The translations under genes and the position numbers were made by a program. Under the pieces are notes generated by a model. It had not been told where the DNA came from. It saw only the letters and a program-made list of their open reading frames with translations, and did not search any database. A DNA stretch of 64,000 bases from Caproiciproducens sp. CPB-2 (GTDB lineage: Bacteria > Bacillota > Clostridia > Oscillospirales > Acutalibacteraceae), in assembly GCF_036287215.1 (NCBI RefSeq), contig NZ_CP142860.1, forward strand, positions 2,914,001 to 2,978,000. The letters are read 5' to 3'. This document shows, in pieces, positions 1-7,714 of this stretch. Numbering within the stretch: position 1 is the first letter of the stretch; every line of letters begins with the position of its first letter.

Positions 1-1
1 C

Positions 2-490
2 ATGCAGCCCGTACTGAAAAAGGGTACGAGTATCGCGGACACATCAGAGCTGTTTTTGCGCAGCGTTCAGATGTACCAGATGTTCGCCGGGAAAGCAGCG
101 CCCGCGCCGGCAAAGGCTTCAAAAGAGCAGATTGTCATCGCTCAATCGAAACCGCGCACAGGTTCGTATACCGATGAAGGAAAGGCAATCGAGCGCATAC
201 CCAAGTGGGCGCTTAGCCCGGAGCAAAACAATTACAAAATCATTCGGGCCTATTATCAGCTACTGAATGAACGGGGACTGGTCACCCGGCCGGAGCTGGA
301 GGCCCGCTGTCATGATCAAAGCAAACACCCGGATGTATATGTACGGGACTTCCGTGGCAATTTCGCATCCATGAAAACTGACAAGGGCAAGAGCCACGGG
401 AAAGTCTTTACGGATGACGGGTATAATGTGCGAGTTTGGAGCGCCGTATCGCAGACCTTGGAGCAGAACCGCAGCCTGTTCCTGGCGTAA
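2..490 (+). CDS. C-terminal part of an unrecognised protein (cut by window edge)
   Basis: This is an open frame of 162 residues that begins at the first ATG in the window. The frame is open up to the window edge, so the real protein probably starts further left. I do not recognise the family. It has an Ala/Pro-rich linker at about residues 29-42 (AAPAPAKA) and then a mixed alpha/beta region with several aromatic residues. No catalytic motif is visible. It is followed 28 bases later by another plus-strand gene with a good ribosome binding site, so the two may share a transcript. Function unknown. Confidence 0.6.
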   Translation: MQPVLKKGTSIADTSELFLRSVQMYQMFAGKAAPAPAKASKEQIVIAQSKPRTGSYTDEGKAIERIPKWALSPEQNNYKIIRAYYQLLNERGLVTRPELEARCHDQSKHPDVYVRDFRGNFASMKTDKGKSHGKVFTDDGYNVRVWSAVSQTLEQNRSLFLA

Positions 491-518
491 GCGTATCAAG
501 TGATGTTCGGAGGGAATA

Positions 519-1235
519 ATGGAAAACATCGTATTTGAGCGTGACTATGAGGAAGAACATCGTCAGCAAGATGGAAATGACACCGCATCCGCGATATTTG
601 AGATTGCCACTGATGGAGGGTTCATCGCGGCATACGCTGATGCAATGCAGGTCATTCCCAAGGTGGTTGTTCCCGCTGATAAAGAAAACTACGAATATTT
701 GCTTCAACGGTCAGACGAGCTTGCGCAACGCTGGGGCGGCAAAGTCCGCGGAGTTGTAAACTACGAGAAATGGGAGGCCACAATAGATCTGCTTCTGCCG
801 TTTGCCGAGTTTTGTGATCGTGACGATCTGAACCTTCTGAAAGAATTCGCCGACAAGTCCCATTCTATTACTTTTCAGACGAACGATGATGGGAGACTCC
901 GGATACACATTTTCATCCTTTATTTTGAAGAGATTGCCGACAAGAACGAGATCTTTGAGTCAATTCTGCGCAACAGGCCAGACCTTACCGCTCTTTTGGA
1001 GCAGTACAGGGAAGAGAACCCATCCCTTTTTGAGAGCAATGATGAAGTCGATAATCTTAATGATTCCGAGCGGGTTGAGTTGATGACATGGTTTGTGGAA
1101 ACATGGTCGGCAGCAACAGGTGAAAGCAAGGAGAGCGTCGCGTCTGCGGTCTTGTATGAGATGCGGCATGACTACAGGAATATGCTCCAAAAAATCCTTG
1201 ACTTGAAGCACAAACTTGAAGGAGATACAGAATAA
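519..1235 (+). CDS. Acidic protein of unknown function, 238 aa
   Basis: The start ATG at 519 is preceded by GGAGGG with a four-base spacer, which fixes the start. The protein is acidic and looks soluble: it has no signal peptide or membrane segment. The last 70 residues are rich in Glu, Asp and Leu and are probably helical. I recognise no family or motif. It lies just downstream of the partial gene at the window edge and is followed at once by a strong hairpin, so it is probably the last gene of a plus-strand transcript. Confidence 0.65.
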   Translation: MENIVFERDYEEEHRQQDGNDTASAIFEIATDGGFIAAYADAMQVIPKVVVPADKENYEYLLQRSDELAQRWGGKVRGVVNYEKWEATIDLLLPFAEFCDRDDLNLLKEFADKSHSITFQTNDDGRLRIHIFILYFEEIADKNEIFESILRNRPDLTALLEQYREENPSLFESNDEVDNLNDSERVELMTWFVETWSAATGESKESVASAVLYEMRHDYRNMLQKILDLKHKLEGDTE

Positions 1236-1240
1236 CCGAA

Positions 1241-1269
1241 CGGCCAGCCGATGCAGTATCGGTTGGCCG
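1241..1269 (+). terminator. Hairpin after the 519-1235 gene
   Basis: The arms 1241-1252 and 1258-1269 form a 12-bp stem with one G-T pair around a five-base loop (GCAGT). It starts five bases after the stop codon. There is no clear T run behind it, so it may be a weak or Rho-assisted terminator, or an end of transcript shared with the convergent minus-strand genes. Confidence 0.5.
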
Positions 1270-1327
1270 CTTGAATTAGGTTGCAGTATCTGTCATCTGC
1301 TATCATGGGGAGAAAGGCATTAAATGC

Positions 1328-1528
1328 CTAACCGTGTTTCTGATTACTGCGAAATAATAAGGATTTCAATAGCGTCTTAAATTGTGAAAATGAGTTCGTT
1401 TCGGGATGGGGGGTCGCCGCAGCATCTGCGTTGCCGCACTCGTTATCATCAGTTTCGCTCTGCGTGGCAGCAATCGAAATACCAATATCGACTGGGTCGA
1501 TTTTTCCGTTTCCGTTCCAGTCTATCAT
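1328..1528 (-). CDS. Miniprotein with an EF-hand/dockerin-like calcium loop
   Basis: This is a 66-residue protein. An in-frame ATG at 1543 overlaps the stop of the preceding gene, but the ATG at 1528 has GAGGAG seven bases ahead of it and is the better start. Residues 3-14 (DWNGNGKIDPVD) match an EF-hand calcium loop of the dockerin type, and a short hydrophobic helix follows. The rest is polar and has no recognised fold. It is read directly after the 1540-2937 gene and is surely co-transcribed with it. Calcium binding is inferred from the loop alone, and the role is unknown. Confidence 0.6.
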   Translation of the reverse strand: MIDWNGNGKIDPVDIGISIAATQSETDDNECGNADAAATPHPETNSFSQFKTLLKSLLFRSNQKHG

Positions 1529-1539
1529 GTTGCATCTCC

Positions 1540-2937
1540 TCAAATCTTCATGAAGGTCATTTGCTTGTTTAGGATTCCCTGTTGGACATTTACTGCTTTA
1601 TATCCCGCTTGCACCCAGGATTGACACTGCGTATGTGAACCGCCGGGGTTCCACCACATAGTATAGGTTCCAGCGCTTTTGGGAAGCGCAAACCCAAGGA
1701 CTTTCTCCAGCTCCGAGAATGAAAGCGTGACGGTGTCGCTTGATTGTGTGCAGAGGTAGCGGTAGAGAGGTTCATATTTTCCGAGCGACGATTGAGCTTT
1801 CTGAACTGGAGTGTGTGATCGTTCGGGCTCTGCTGTCACGGTTAGCCCGCAGAGTCTTTGAAGCAATGCGAATTCCGATTCCGTCAGGCCTTCCGCATCC
1901 AGTCCCTGCTTCAGCCATAGGCCGCTGGTGCAGATCTCTGTTTCGGGGCTGTATTTCCCCGGCCATTTTTCTCCGGGCCCGAAATCGCTCGTATGGTTCA
2001 GGGTTGAAATGATCGCTTCTTCTAACCGCAGACGCTGACCTTTATCCGGAACGGGGAACGCCGTAAAGGTCAGATGGCCGCGCATATAATCGCTGACGCG
2101 CTGCTCCGTGTCGGCGTTCTTTATGGGATCAATATATTTGTAGTTTTCCGGTTTCGAAGTGTCCAAAGTCCATACGGGCAGATATGGATCGTGATGCGCG
2201 TTCAGCACGGCCTTTCCAATGTTTTTGCGAAAAATGCTGCCATTGTGGTTTTCCCGCACAAAGTGGTCTGTCAGCCGCCGTATGAGCCTGTTTGGGGAAG
2301 TATGCGTACCGACGCGAACGATTCTGTCCATGCCGTGGTAGAGTTCGCCCGCTTCGTAGACAATATAGATACCATTGTCAAACGGGAGCAACTGGATTTG
2401 TTCCCATGTATATCGCGGCAACTTTTGAAACAGCGCATGGAGACGCACGCATAGAGAAACCTCACTGCTGCTGGTGACCCAATTTGTCTGCGCCCATTGG
2501 GAATCCGGTTGCCGGGCGGATTCCTTGGTATGTAGCTGCGATTTCAAAAAGGCCATCCGCTCACCCATACGCATTCCTGCCAACGGTAGACTACAATGCG
2601 GCAGATGGTTCTGGATATCCCGGCAATAATGACTGCCAGCGAGAAGGATAAAGTCGTCATATTCCATGCTACACTCATGTGCAAGCATCGTCAGAACCGC
2701 GTGCGCCCATTCGAGCTGCTGTTTGCGGGGCATATCATTCAGCGTTTGATCGTATGGCGCAATCACCTTGTTCTCCGACACGAGGCCATATTTTGCGGAA
2801 AGAATGAAAACCTTATCAGCGTTCTCCATGGCATATTGATACGATAGGGAAAAGAGCGCGCTTGCGGAGTAAAGCTCACGCGCCTCGCATGGGTACGGCT
2901 TCTTTTCCTTGCTGCAGGATATCAGCGCAATTGTCAT
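1540..2937 (-). CDS. Three-domain protein: DUF6884, GIY-YIG-like, DUF7662
   Basis: This is a 465-residue protein. Residues 1-125 match the DUF6884 type, with the N-terminal ISCSKEK motif, the FILSAKYGLV segment and the LLAGSHYC segment. Residues about 185-330 look like a GIY-YIG nuclease-type fold: GIYIVYE at 189-195, RVGTHTS at 208-214, then an Arg-rich helix. Residues about 390-452 resemble DUF7662, with LSFSELEKVLGFALP and a Trp-Trp/SH pattern. This arrangement suggests an enzyme acting on nucleic acid or nucleotides. That is inference, and the GIY-YIG catalytic residues cannot be confirmed by eye. A GGAG lies ten bases before the start. Confidence 0.65.
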   Translation of the reverse strand: MTIALISCSKEKKPYPCEARELYSASALFSLSYQYAMENADKVFILSAKYGLVSENKVIAPYDQTLNDMPRKQQLEWAHAVLTMLAHECSMEYDDFILLAGSHYCRDIQNHLPHCSLPLAGMRMGERMAFLKSQLHTKESARQPDSQWAQTNWVTSSSEVSLCVRLHALFQKLPRYTWEQIQLLPFDNGIYIVYEAGELYHGMDRIVRVGTHTSPNRLIRRLTDHFVRENHNGSIFRKNIGKAVLNAHHDPYLPVWTLDTSKPENYKYIDPIKNADTEQRVSDYMRGHLTFTAFPVPDKGQRLRLEEAIISTLNHTSDFGPGEKWPGKYSPETEICTSGLWLKQGLDAEGLTESEFALLQRLCGLTVTAEPERSHTPVQKAQSSLGKYEPLYRYLCTQSSDTVTLSFSELEKVLGFALPKSAGTYTMWWNPGGSHTQCQSWVQAGYKAVNVQQGILNKQMTFMKI

Positions 2938-3017
2938 TGTCTTTGGTCTCCAGTCACAAGTGATTTACATATGTCAAAAATAAGCTGTGGTAAGGCCGGG
3001 TAAACTTCTGATGGATC

Positions 3018-3187
3018 TCACTCACCTGATCCATGCAGTCCCTCATAAACGACACCGCCTGGCTCCCAGTCGCGCATTGTCAGTTCACGGGCGAATACCT
3101 TTGGCTCCTCATAGGGGAACCAGACATCGATGTAATCGCTCATCGCATCCTCATAGTCCTAAACCGCTCCTGCCACTCTGTCTTCAT
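3018..3187 (-). pseudogene. Small gene broken by a frameshift (or two tiny overlapping ORFs)
   Basis: A start codon at 3187 overlaps the stop of the 3184-3936 gene in ATGA fashion, as in a coupled operon. That frame stops after 15 codons at 3140. A second 41-codon frame starts at 3143, overlapping that stop, and runs to 3018. It encodes a sensible acidic peptide (MSDYIDVWFPYEEPKVFARE...). The second frame is also open upstream (YEDAMSDYI), so one frameshift would join both parts into a single protein of about 55 residues. I read it as a recently broken gene. A sequencing error or a true short gene are alternatives. Confidence 0.4.
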
Positions 3188-3936
3188 ACAACCACTTCAA
3201 ACGCCAAAAGCGCAGCCGAAACAAACGCCGCTTTGTCCCTCCATTCGGGGCGGCAGTTTATAACTACTTTTGCATCCCCATATGTGGCAGTTCCTTCTAC
3301 ATAAACCGCATTTTTGTTTACTCCACGGAGAACATTGCGATTGCCTGAGTCCTTCACATTCTCAAACAGGTCAGCAAATGGAAAAAACCAGTCGAAGCCG
3401 GTAATCATGAGAATGTGTGAAGGCCTGTATTTTTCCAACTCGTGCTTCAAAATCTCTTTGCAGGTGGCAAGCTGAATTTGTTGAATCTTTGGACTCGGAT
3501 TCCCACTATTTTTAGGGGATACCTTGTAAAGATTTGACCATGCTATGCTTTCCATCCAAATATCATTACTCTGTACGTTCCCCGGTAACTGCAACCAGAT
3601 TGCTTTTGCATAGTCCCAGTACGGCTTTTTGTCGATGCAATATCGTTTTGTCAAGTCTGATTTGTCCTGATCGTGGGTGCTGTACAGTGTTCCGCCTATC
3701 GACTCGACCCAATTCCAGCGCTTATGGTCGTCAAACTCCGCCTGAGCCGCTCCTCCAAACGCGGTTTCTGATGCCGTATTCAGTGTACCCCAACCGTTTG
3801 TCGAGCGACCAATCAGCATGAAGCGCCGTGTTCCTTTGTCATATAATTCACCGCACATGGATACAAAGTGAGCGCAGCTGTCAAACTCCGGGAATGTGTA
3901 AAAATCATTGTATAGTCGTCTGTATAACTCCTTCAT
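3184..3936 (-). CDS. Protein of unknown function, 250 aa
   Basis: The start at 3936 is chosen because AGAAGGAG lies five bases ahead of it. An ATG at 3954 has no such site. The protein is soluble, with several Trp and Tyr clusters, a central segment SWNLYKVSPK-like (SNLYKVSPK) and a later segment PSHILMITGFDWFFP. This alternation of beta strands and conserved aromatics recalls uracil-DNA-glycosylase-like folds, but I cannot identify catalytic residues and make no functional call. It is the first gene of a short minus-strand unit that continues into the broken small gene at 3018-3187. Confidence 0.55.
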   Translation of the reverse strand: MKELYRRLYNDFYTFPEFDSCAHFVSMCGELYDKGTRRFMLIGRSTNGWGTLNTASETAFGGAAQAEFDDHKRWNWVESIGGTLYSTHDQDKSDLTKRYCIDKKPYWDYAKAIWLQLPGNVQSNDIWMESIAWSNLYKVSPKNSGNPSPKIQQIQLATCKEILKHELEKYRPSHILMITGFDWFFPFADLFENVKDSGNRNVLRGVNKNAVYVEGTATYGDAKVVINCRPEWRDKAAFVSAALLAFEVVV

Positions 3937-4050
3937 GGATGCTCCTTCTTTCATTACAAGTCTACATTCCCCATAGAGTTCGTAATGAAATGCAAAATCA
4001 CTCTTTTTTCGGACAATTACTTTTTGCGCCCGATGTAAATGAAGCCTGAT

Positions 4051-4242
4051 TTACTTTTTGGTGGGATTGATTTTGCCTTTTGTAGCTATGGCCACCACGG
4101 TGCCGCCCACCATTACGGCAACGCTAAGCACAGCCTTCCCCGAGTTCTTTAGGACTTGAGCTCTTTTGCCAATACAGCTTTCACACAATTTGCTTCTATA
4201 ACTATCCGGCAGCGGCTTGCCGCACTTTTTACACGTTTTCAT
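4051..4242 (-). CDS. Small zinc-ribbon membrane protein
   Basis: This is a 63-residue protein. CKKCGKP at residues 4-10 and CESC at 20-23 form a four-cysteine zinc ribbon at the N-terminus. Residues about 36-53 are a hydrophobic membrane segment, followed by a basic tail. The start ATG overlaps the stop of the WYL regulator gene (ATGA), so the two are translationally coupled. It probably anchors a small zinc domain at the cytoplasmic side of the membrane. Role unknown. Confidence 0.65.
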   Translation of the reverse strand: MKTCKKCGKPLPDSYRSKLCESCIGKRAQVLKNSGKAVLSVAVMVGGTVVAIATKGKINPTKK

Positions 4243-5258
4243 GTTCCTCTCCTATCAAGGCTGCATCTGCCACACAGGGTATTCAAATATTGCTCATTGA
4301 TCGCACTGATGTGCTTCCGCATGTGTTCAACTACGGCATCCGGCGCCGTGATAACTATATCTGGCCCAAATCCACTGATCCACCCGAAAAACTGCGGGCT
4401 GACAATAACATCAACCGATACGGTGAAGTGATCATCCCCATCGGGTACAATGGAAACGTCTTTCCCGAATCTGTCCAGAATTGCCCCCACCAGATGGTTT
4501 GCGACCTTCAACCTGACGGAACGCTGCTCACCGGAGAACATGCCGAATACTTTCTTGGCATAGGTACCCATATCCAGAGATTCAAAATGTTCTTTTCCGT
4601 CGCGTTCCTGGTCCGTTATCGAGATATCTGCCATCTTGTCCACGCGGTAGTGCTTAATGATTTCAGCATCTGAATCAAAGGCGACCATGTAATAGTTCTC
4701 GTCGTCCCAGGAGAGCGCATAGGGGCTTACTTCATAAAAATCCCCGCTTTTTCGGAATATGCGTTTTTTAGCAATGTCGTATTCGAAATAGTGAAATCGG
4801 ATTTTTCTGTTATGAGCTATCCCGTTATGGATTTCATCCACGTTATAATAGATGGACTCGTTCATGCTCTTGATTCGATTTGTAACATAGACCTGACGGT
4901 TGAGCAGTTGGGCTTCATAGATGCTGGCCATTTCTTCGATCTTTTTAATCAGAGAGCCGGTTTTCTTGTATGTAATAAATTTTGAGGACTGAACGCTGTC
5001 AACAAGAAGCTTCAGCTCCGGCAGCTCAAAATATCGGCTTCCGACGCAATAATTGCCCGACTCCTGGATAATGTCCATACCATATGTCCGAAGCAGTTCA
5101 ATATCGGTATAGATGCTTTTGCGTTCTGCCGTGATGTCGTTCTGGTCAAGGTAGGCAATAATTTGCTTCATCGTTACGGGATGCTGCTCGTCCGTATTCC
5201 GCAGCAGGTAATCACGCAGATAGAGCAGTTTTAACTTTTGACGCTCTGATCGAGCCAT
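4239..5258 (-). CDS. WYL-domain transcriptional regulator
   Basis: This is a 339-residue protein. Residues 1-65 form a winged helix-turn-helix (LLYLRDYLLRNTD, then QIIAYL and ERKSIYTDIELLRTYGMDI). Residues about 140-220 are the WYL ligand-sensing domain, with KIRFHYFEY and the SPYALSWDDENYYMVAFD segment. The C-terminal third is the extension usual in this family. GGGAGG precedes the start at 5258. WYL proteins often control defence islands by sensing nucleic acid or nucleotide ligands. Here it sits between a CFI-box protein and a membrane zinc-ribbon protein, and a notable inverted repeat lies just upstream of that unit (5673-5720). Confidence 0.85.
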   Translation of the reverse strand: MARSERQKLKLLYLRDYLLRNTDEQHPVTMKQIIAYLDQNDITAERKSIYTDIELLRTYGMDIIQESGNYCVGSRYFELPELKLLVDSVQSSKFITYKKTGSLIKKIEEMASIYEAQLLNRQVYVTNRIKSMNESIYYNVDEIHNGIAHNRKIRFHYFEYDIAKKRIFRKSGDFYEVSPYALSWDDENYYMVAFDSDAEIIKHYRVDKMADISITDQERDGKEHFESLDMGTYAKKVFGMFSGEQRSVRLKVANHLVGAILDRFGKDVSIVPDGDDHFTVSVDVIVSPQFFGWISGFGPDIVITAPDAVVEHMRKHISAINEQYLNTLCGRCSLDRRGT

Positions 5259-5279
5259 ATGGAACGCCTCCCATAAATG

Positions 5280-5654
5280 CTAATTTTCAGGGTCGTTGTA
5301 GGGCGTGTCCTCCACGCCTGCGGTTTTCAGGCTGGTTACAAAGTGGTCAAGGTGGCGGCGAATAAGCCGTTTCAGCCAATTGAGGCCACCGAACCATTTG
5401 ACCAAGGTGGGGCTGACTGCATAGTAGCAGTGGACGAAAGCGCGTCCGGGCGCTGTCCGCTTCAGCCTGTAGTCGCGGAGGCGGCGCAGCGTCCATACTT
5501 CCGGGCAGTCATAAGACCCATAGACGGCGGTTGCAATGTAGCAGCCGTTCTTTTTTGGGCCGCCGCCCCCGCCTTTTTTGACCTCGTTAAAAGTCTGCAT
5601 GTATTGCACATATCCATCGATGCCTTTTCCAAAATATCCGTAATCATCCGACAT
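5280..5654 (-). CDS. CFI-box-CTERM domain protein
   Basis: This is a 124-residue protein. After a polyglycine linker at about residues 29-33 comes CYIATAVYGSYDCPEVWTL and then RRLRDYRLKR, a long basic region and SPTLVKW. This is the CFI-box-CTERM signature found at the C-termini of many bacterial proteins of unknown role. Here the box makes up nearly the whole protein. GAAGG precedes the start at 5654. The WYL regulator gene follows 21 bases later on the same strand, so they are likely one operon. Confidence 0.7.
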   Translation of the reverse strand: MSDDYGYFGKGIDGYVQYMQTFNEVKKGGGGGPKKNGCYIATAVYGSYDCPEVWTLRRLRDYRLKRTAPGRAFVHCYYAVSPTLVKWFGGLNWLKRLIRRHLDHFVTSLKTAGVEDTPYNDPEN

Positions 5655-5672
5655 GTGGATTGCCTTCCTTCA

Positions 5673-5720
5673 TTCATTATGCTTTCGGTTATGTTGTTGT
5701 TATGTTGTAAGCATAATGAA
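5673..5720. promoter_or_regulatory. Candidate operator with a 12-bp inverted repeat and tandem 10-bp repeats
   Basis: Perfect inverted repeats TTCATTATGCTT (5673-5684) and AAGCATAATGAA (5709-5720) enclose two direct copies of GTTATGTTGT (5688-5697 and 5699-5708). The direct copies start 11 bases apart, about one helical turn. The site lies in the divergent intergenic region between the CFI-box/WYL unit (minus) and the HIRAN gene (plus), directly ahead of the minus-strand unit. That is where an autoregulating WYL protein would bind. Binding is inference. Confidence 0.5.
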
Positions 5721-5895
5721 AGTGGTGTCCAATACTCAGGACAACATCAGGATATCATAATTGAATTTGTATGACAACCAAAATTGTAAAAATCTGTGCC
5801 TTTTTCCCCGTTCCCCTAAACAGTCCTGATTATTGGACAGTATTTGCCGCATGATGTAGGTGTAATAAAAAGCATCTATGAAAGGAGTCCGCGTC

Positions 5896-6288
5896 ATGGA
5901 AAACTACTTTGTCACGATCACCGGCATGAACCACTATCTCGGCATGAACCCGTATAAGATTAATCGCCTTGTTAAATTGGTCAAGGAGCCTGATAACCCG
6001 CACGACCCGGAAGCGATTCGTGTCGAGCTTCCGTTCATCGATACGATCGGCTATGTGGCCAACAGCGTGGGAACCGTTTTCGCCGGTACCTGCAGCGCCG
6101 GCAGGCTCTATGACAAACTTGAAGACTACGCATATGCGCAAGTGATGTTCATCACGCATTCCAGCGTGATTGCAATTGTTGTGCCGAAAGAGGAGGTTGA
6201 GAAAAAGGACGCACCGGATATCGACCCGAACACAATGCAGGCAGAGCCACGGAATATCGGTATGCTGAAAGCCAAAATCGGATTCTAA
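5896..6288 (+). CDS. Stand-alone HIRAN domain protein
   Basis: This is a 130-residue protein. The ATG at 5896 has AAAGGAG eight bases ahead. The ATG at 5878 lies before that site and is not the start. The sequence ITGMNHYLG, then LVKEPDNPHDPEAIRVEL and IGYVANS is the HIRAN pattern, a DNA-end or single-strand recognising domain first described on helicases. Residues 95-130 form a short acidic, proline-containing tail. The YhaM-like exoribonuclease follows on the same strand within about 65 bases. As a free-standing HIRAN protein it may act as an adaptor, which is inference. Confidence 0.75.
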   Translation: MENYFVTITGMNHYLGMNPYKINRLVKLVKEPDNPHDPEAIRVELPFIDTIGYVANSVGTVFAGTCSAGRLYDKLEDYAYAQVMFITHSSVIAIVVPKEEVEKKDAPDIDPNTMQAEPRNIGMLKAKIGF

Positions 6289-6354
6289 GATAGTCTGAAG
6301 TACCCAATGTGTGGTATGATTATCTGCGTATTAAAAACAAATAGAGGTAAAGTC

Positions 6355-7290
6355 ATGTACATCAAAGATATGAGCATCGGTGATCAGTTCGAAGGATTTT
6401 TTTTGCTGCAGGATGCGTTTGCAAAAACAACAATGAGTGGGAAACCGTTCCTGAGCATGGTCTTGTCCGACTGTACGGGCACGATCGATGCGCAGATTTG
6501 GGATTATACCGGTCCAGTGACGCCGAAGGATACAGGGGCAGTGGTGAAAATCCGCGGGACTGTATCCGAGTTTAAGGGCACATTGCAGATAACGGTGGAT
6601 CGTTTGTGCTTGGCCGACACTAACGACCAATACAGCGTTGGTGACCTGGTACCCACGGCGCCGATCGACGTCGAGGCAACCTGGCGAAAGTTGCTGGAAA
6701 CCGTCGATACAATTGAGGATCGGGATTACAGATCAGTCTGTAAGGAGATGCTTGACAAATACGGTGAGAGAGTCAAAAGCATCCCCGCGGCCAAAAGCAT
6801 TCACCACAGTTTTCTAAACGGGCTTTTGATGCACATGACGTATATGCTTAAGACTGCCGATTTTCTGGCCGGACTATACGAATCGGTAATCGACCGCAGT
6901 CTGCTGCTCGCCGGAACTCTGCTCCACGATTTCGCGAAATGCGAGGAGTTCACAACGTCGCAGCTTGGGCTTGTCACGGATTATTCCATGAAAGGGCAAC
7001 TGCTGGGGCATCTCGTAATGGGTGCTTACGAAGTAGCCAATGTCGCTGCTGAGCTACATGTGCCGGAGGAAAAATCGGTGCTGCTCCAGCACCTCTTTTT
7101 GTCGCATCACGGGGAGCCAGAGTTCGGTGCCGCCGTTCAGCCGATGTGCGCCGAGGGGGAGCTGTTATCGTATATTGATATGATTGACAGCCACATGGAG
7201 ATCTACCGCGAAACGCTGGAGGAAGTTCCTGCCGGGGAATTCAGCAGGAGAATCTTTGCGTTGGATCGTAGGATCTACCACCATAATTAG
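6355..7290 (+). CDS. YhaM-family 3'-5' exoribonuclease
   Basis: This is a 311-residue protein, close to the usual YhaM length. The start at 6355 (MYIKDMSIGDQ) has AGAGG ahead of it. An ATG at 6307 is upstream of that site and not needed. Residues about 1-90 form an OB fold (SGKPFLSMVLSDCTGTIDAQIWD) that binds nucleic acid. The rest is an HD domain, with HHSFLNGLLMH, then LLHDFAKCEEF near residue 191 and LSHHGEPEFG near 250. These are the metal-binding His and Asp residues of this family. It probably degrades RNA or single-stranded DNA from the 3' end. The next gene starts ten bases later. Confidence 0.85.
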   Translation: MYIKDMSIGDQFEGFFLLQDAFAKTTMSGKPFLSMVLSDCTGTIDAQIWDYTGPVTPKDTGAVVKIRGTVSEFKGTLQITVDRLCLADTNDQYSVGDLVPTAPIDVEATWRKLLETVDTIEDRDYRSVCKEMLDKYGERVKSIPAAKSIHHSFLNGLLMHMTYMLKTADFLAGLYESVIDRSLLLAGTLLHDFAKCEEFTTSQLGLVTDYSMKGQLLGHLVMGAYEVANVAAELHVPEEKSVLLQHLFLSHHGEPEFGAAVQPMCAEGELLSYIDMIDSHMEIYRETLEEVPAGEFSRRIFALDRRIYHHN

Positions 7291-7300
7291 AGGGAAATCA

Positions 7301-7714
7301 ATGATAATAATTGTATGTGTAGACGACAACATGGGGATGATGTTCAATCATCGCAGGCAGAGTCAGGATCGAGTTCTAAGAGAACATATCCTGGAGGCTA
7401 CGAAGGACGGAAAGCTTTGGATGAACCATTATTCCGCAAAGCAGTTCTCGGAGAACGATGCACCGCAGATCAACGTGGATGACAACTTCATGTCTGAGGC
7501 TGGAGACGGCGAATACTGCTTGGTTGAGGATTGCGATGTCACCCCTTACCTGCGGTGGGCCGAAAAAATTATCCTGTACCGCTGGAACCGGCGGTATCCG
7601 GCGGATCAAACTTTCTCTGTTGATTTGGCCGAAGGCGGGTGGAAGCTCGTCCATACGGAGGACTTTGCCGGATCTTCTCACGATAAAATTACAGAGGAGA
7701 TCTATACACGATGA
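7301..7714 (+). CDS. Conserved Firmicutes protein of unknown function, 137 aa
   Basis: The start at 7301 (MIIIVCVDDNMGMMF) follows AGAGG ten bases upstream and avoids a long overlap with the preceding gene. The N-terminus VDDNMGMMFNHRRQSQD is a pattern I know from Clostridia, where it is sometimes labelled ribonuclease Z. There is no metallo-beta-lactamase motif here, so I do not accept that name. The protein is small and soluble. Its stop overlaps the start of the nuclease lipoprotein gene (ATGA), so the two are translationally coupled. Confidence 0.65.
   Translation: MIIIVCVDDNMGMMFNHRRQSQDRVLREHILEATKDGKLWMNHYSAKQFSENDAPQINVDDNFMSEAGDGEYCLVEDCDVTPYLRWAEKIILYRWNRRYPADQTFSVDLAEGGWKLVHTEDFAGSSHDKITEEIYTR

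Noticed and set aside
7301..7714. Ribonuclease Z label for the 137-residue protein
   Set aside because: No HxHxDH metallo-beta-lactamase motif is present and the protein is far too short.
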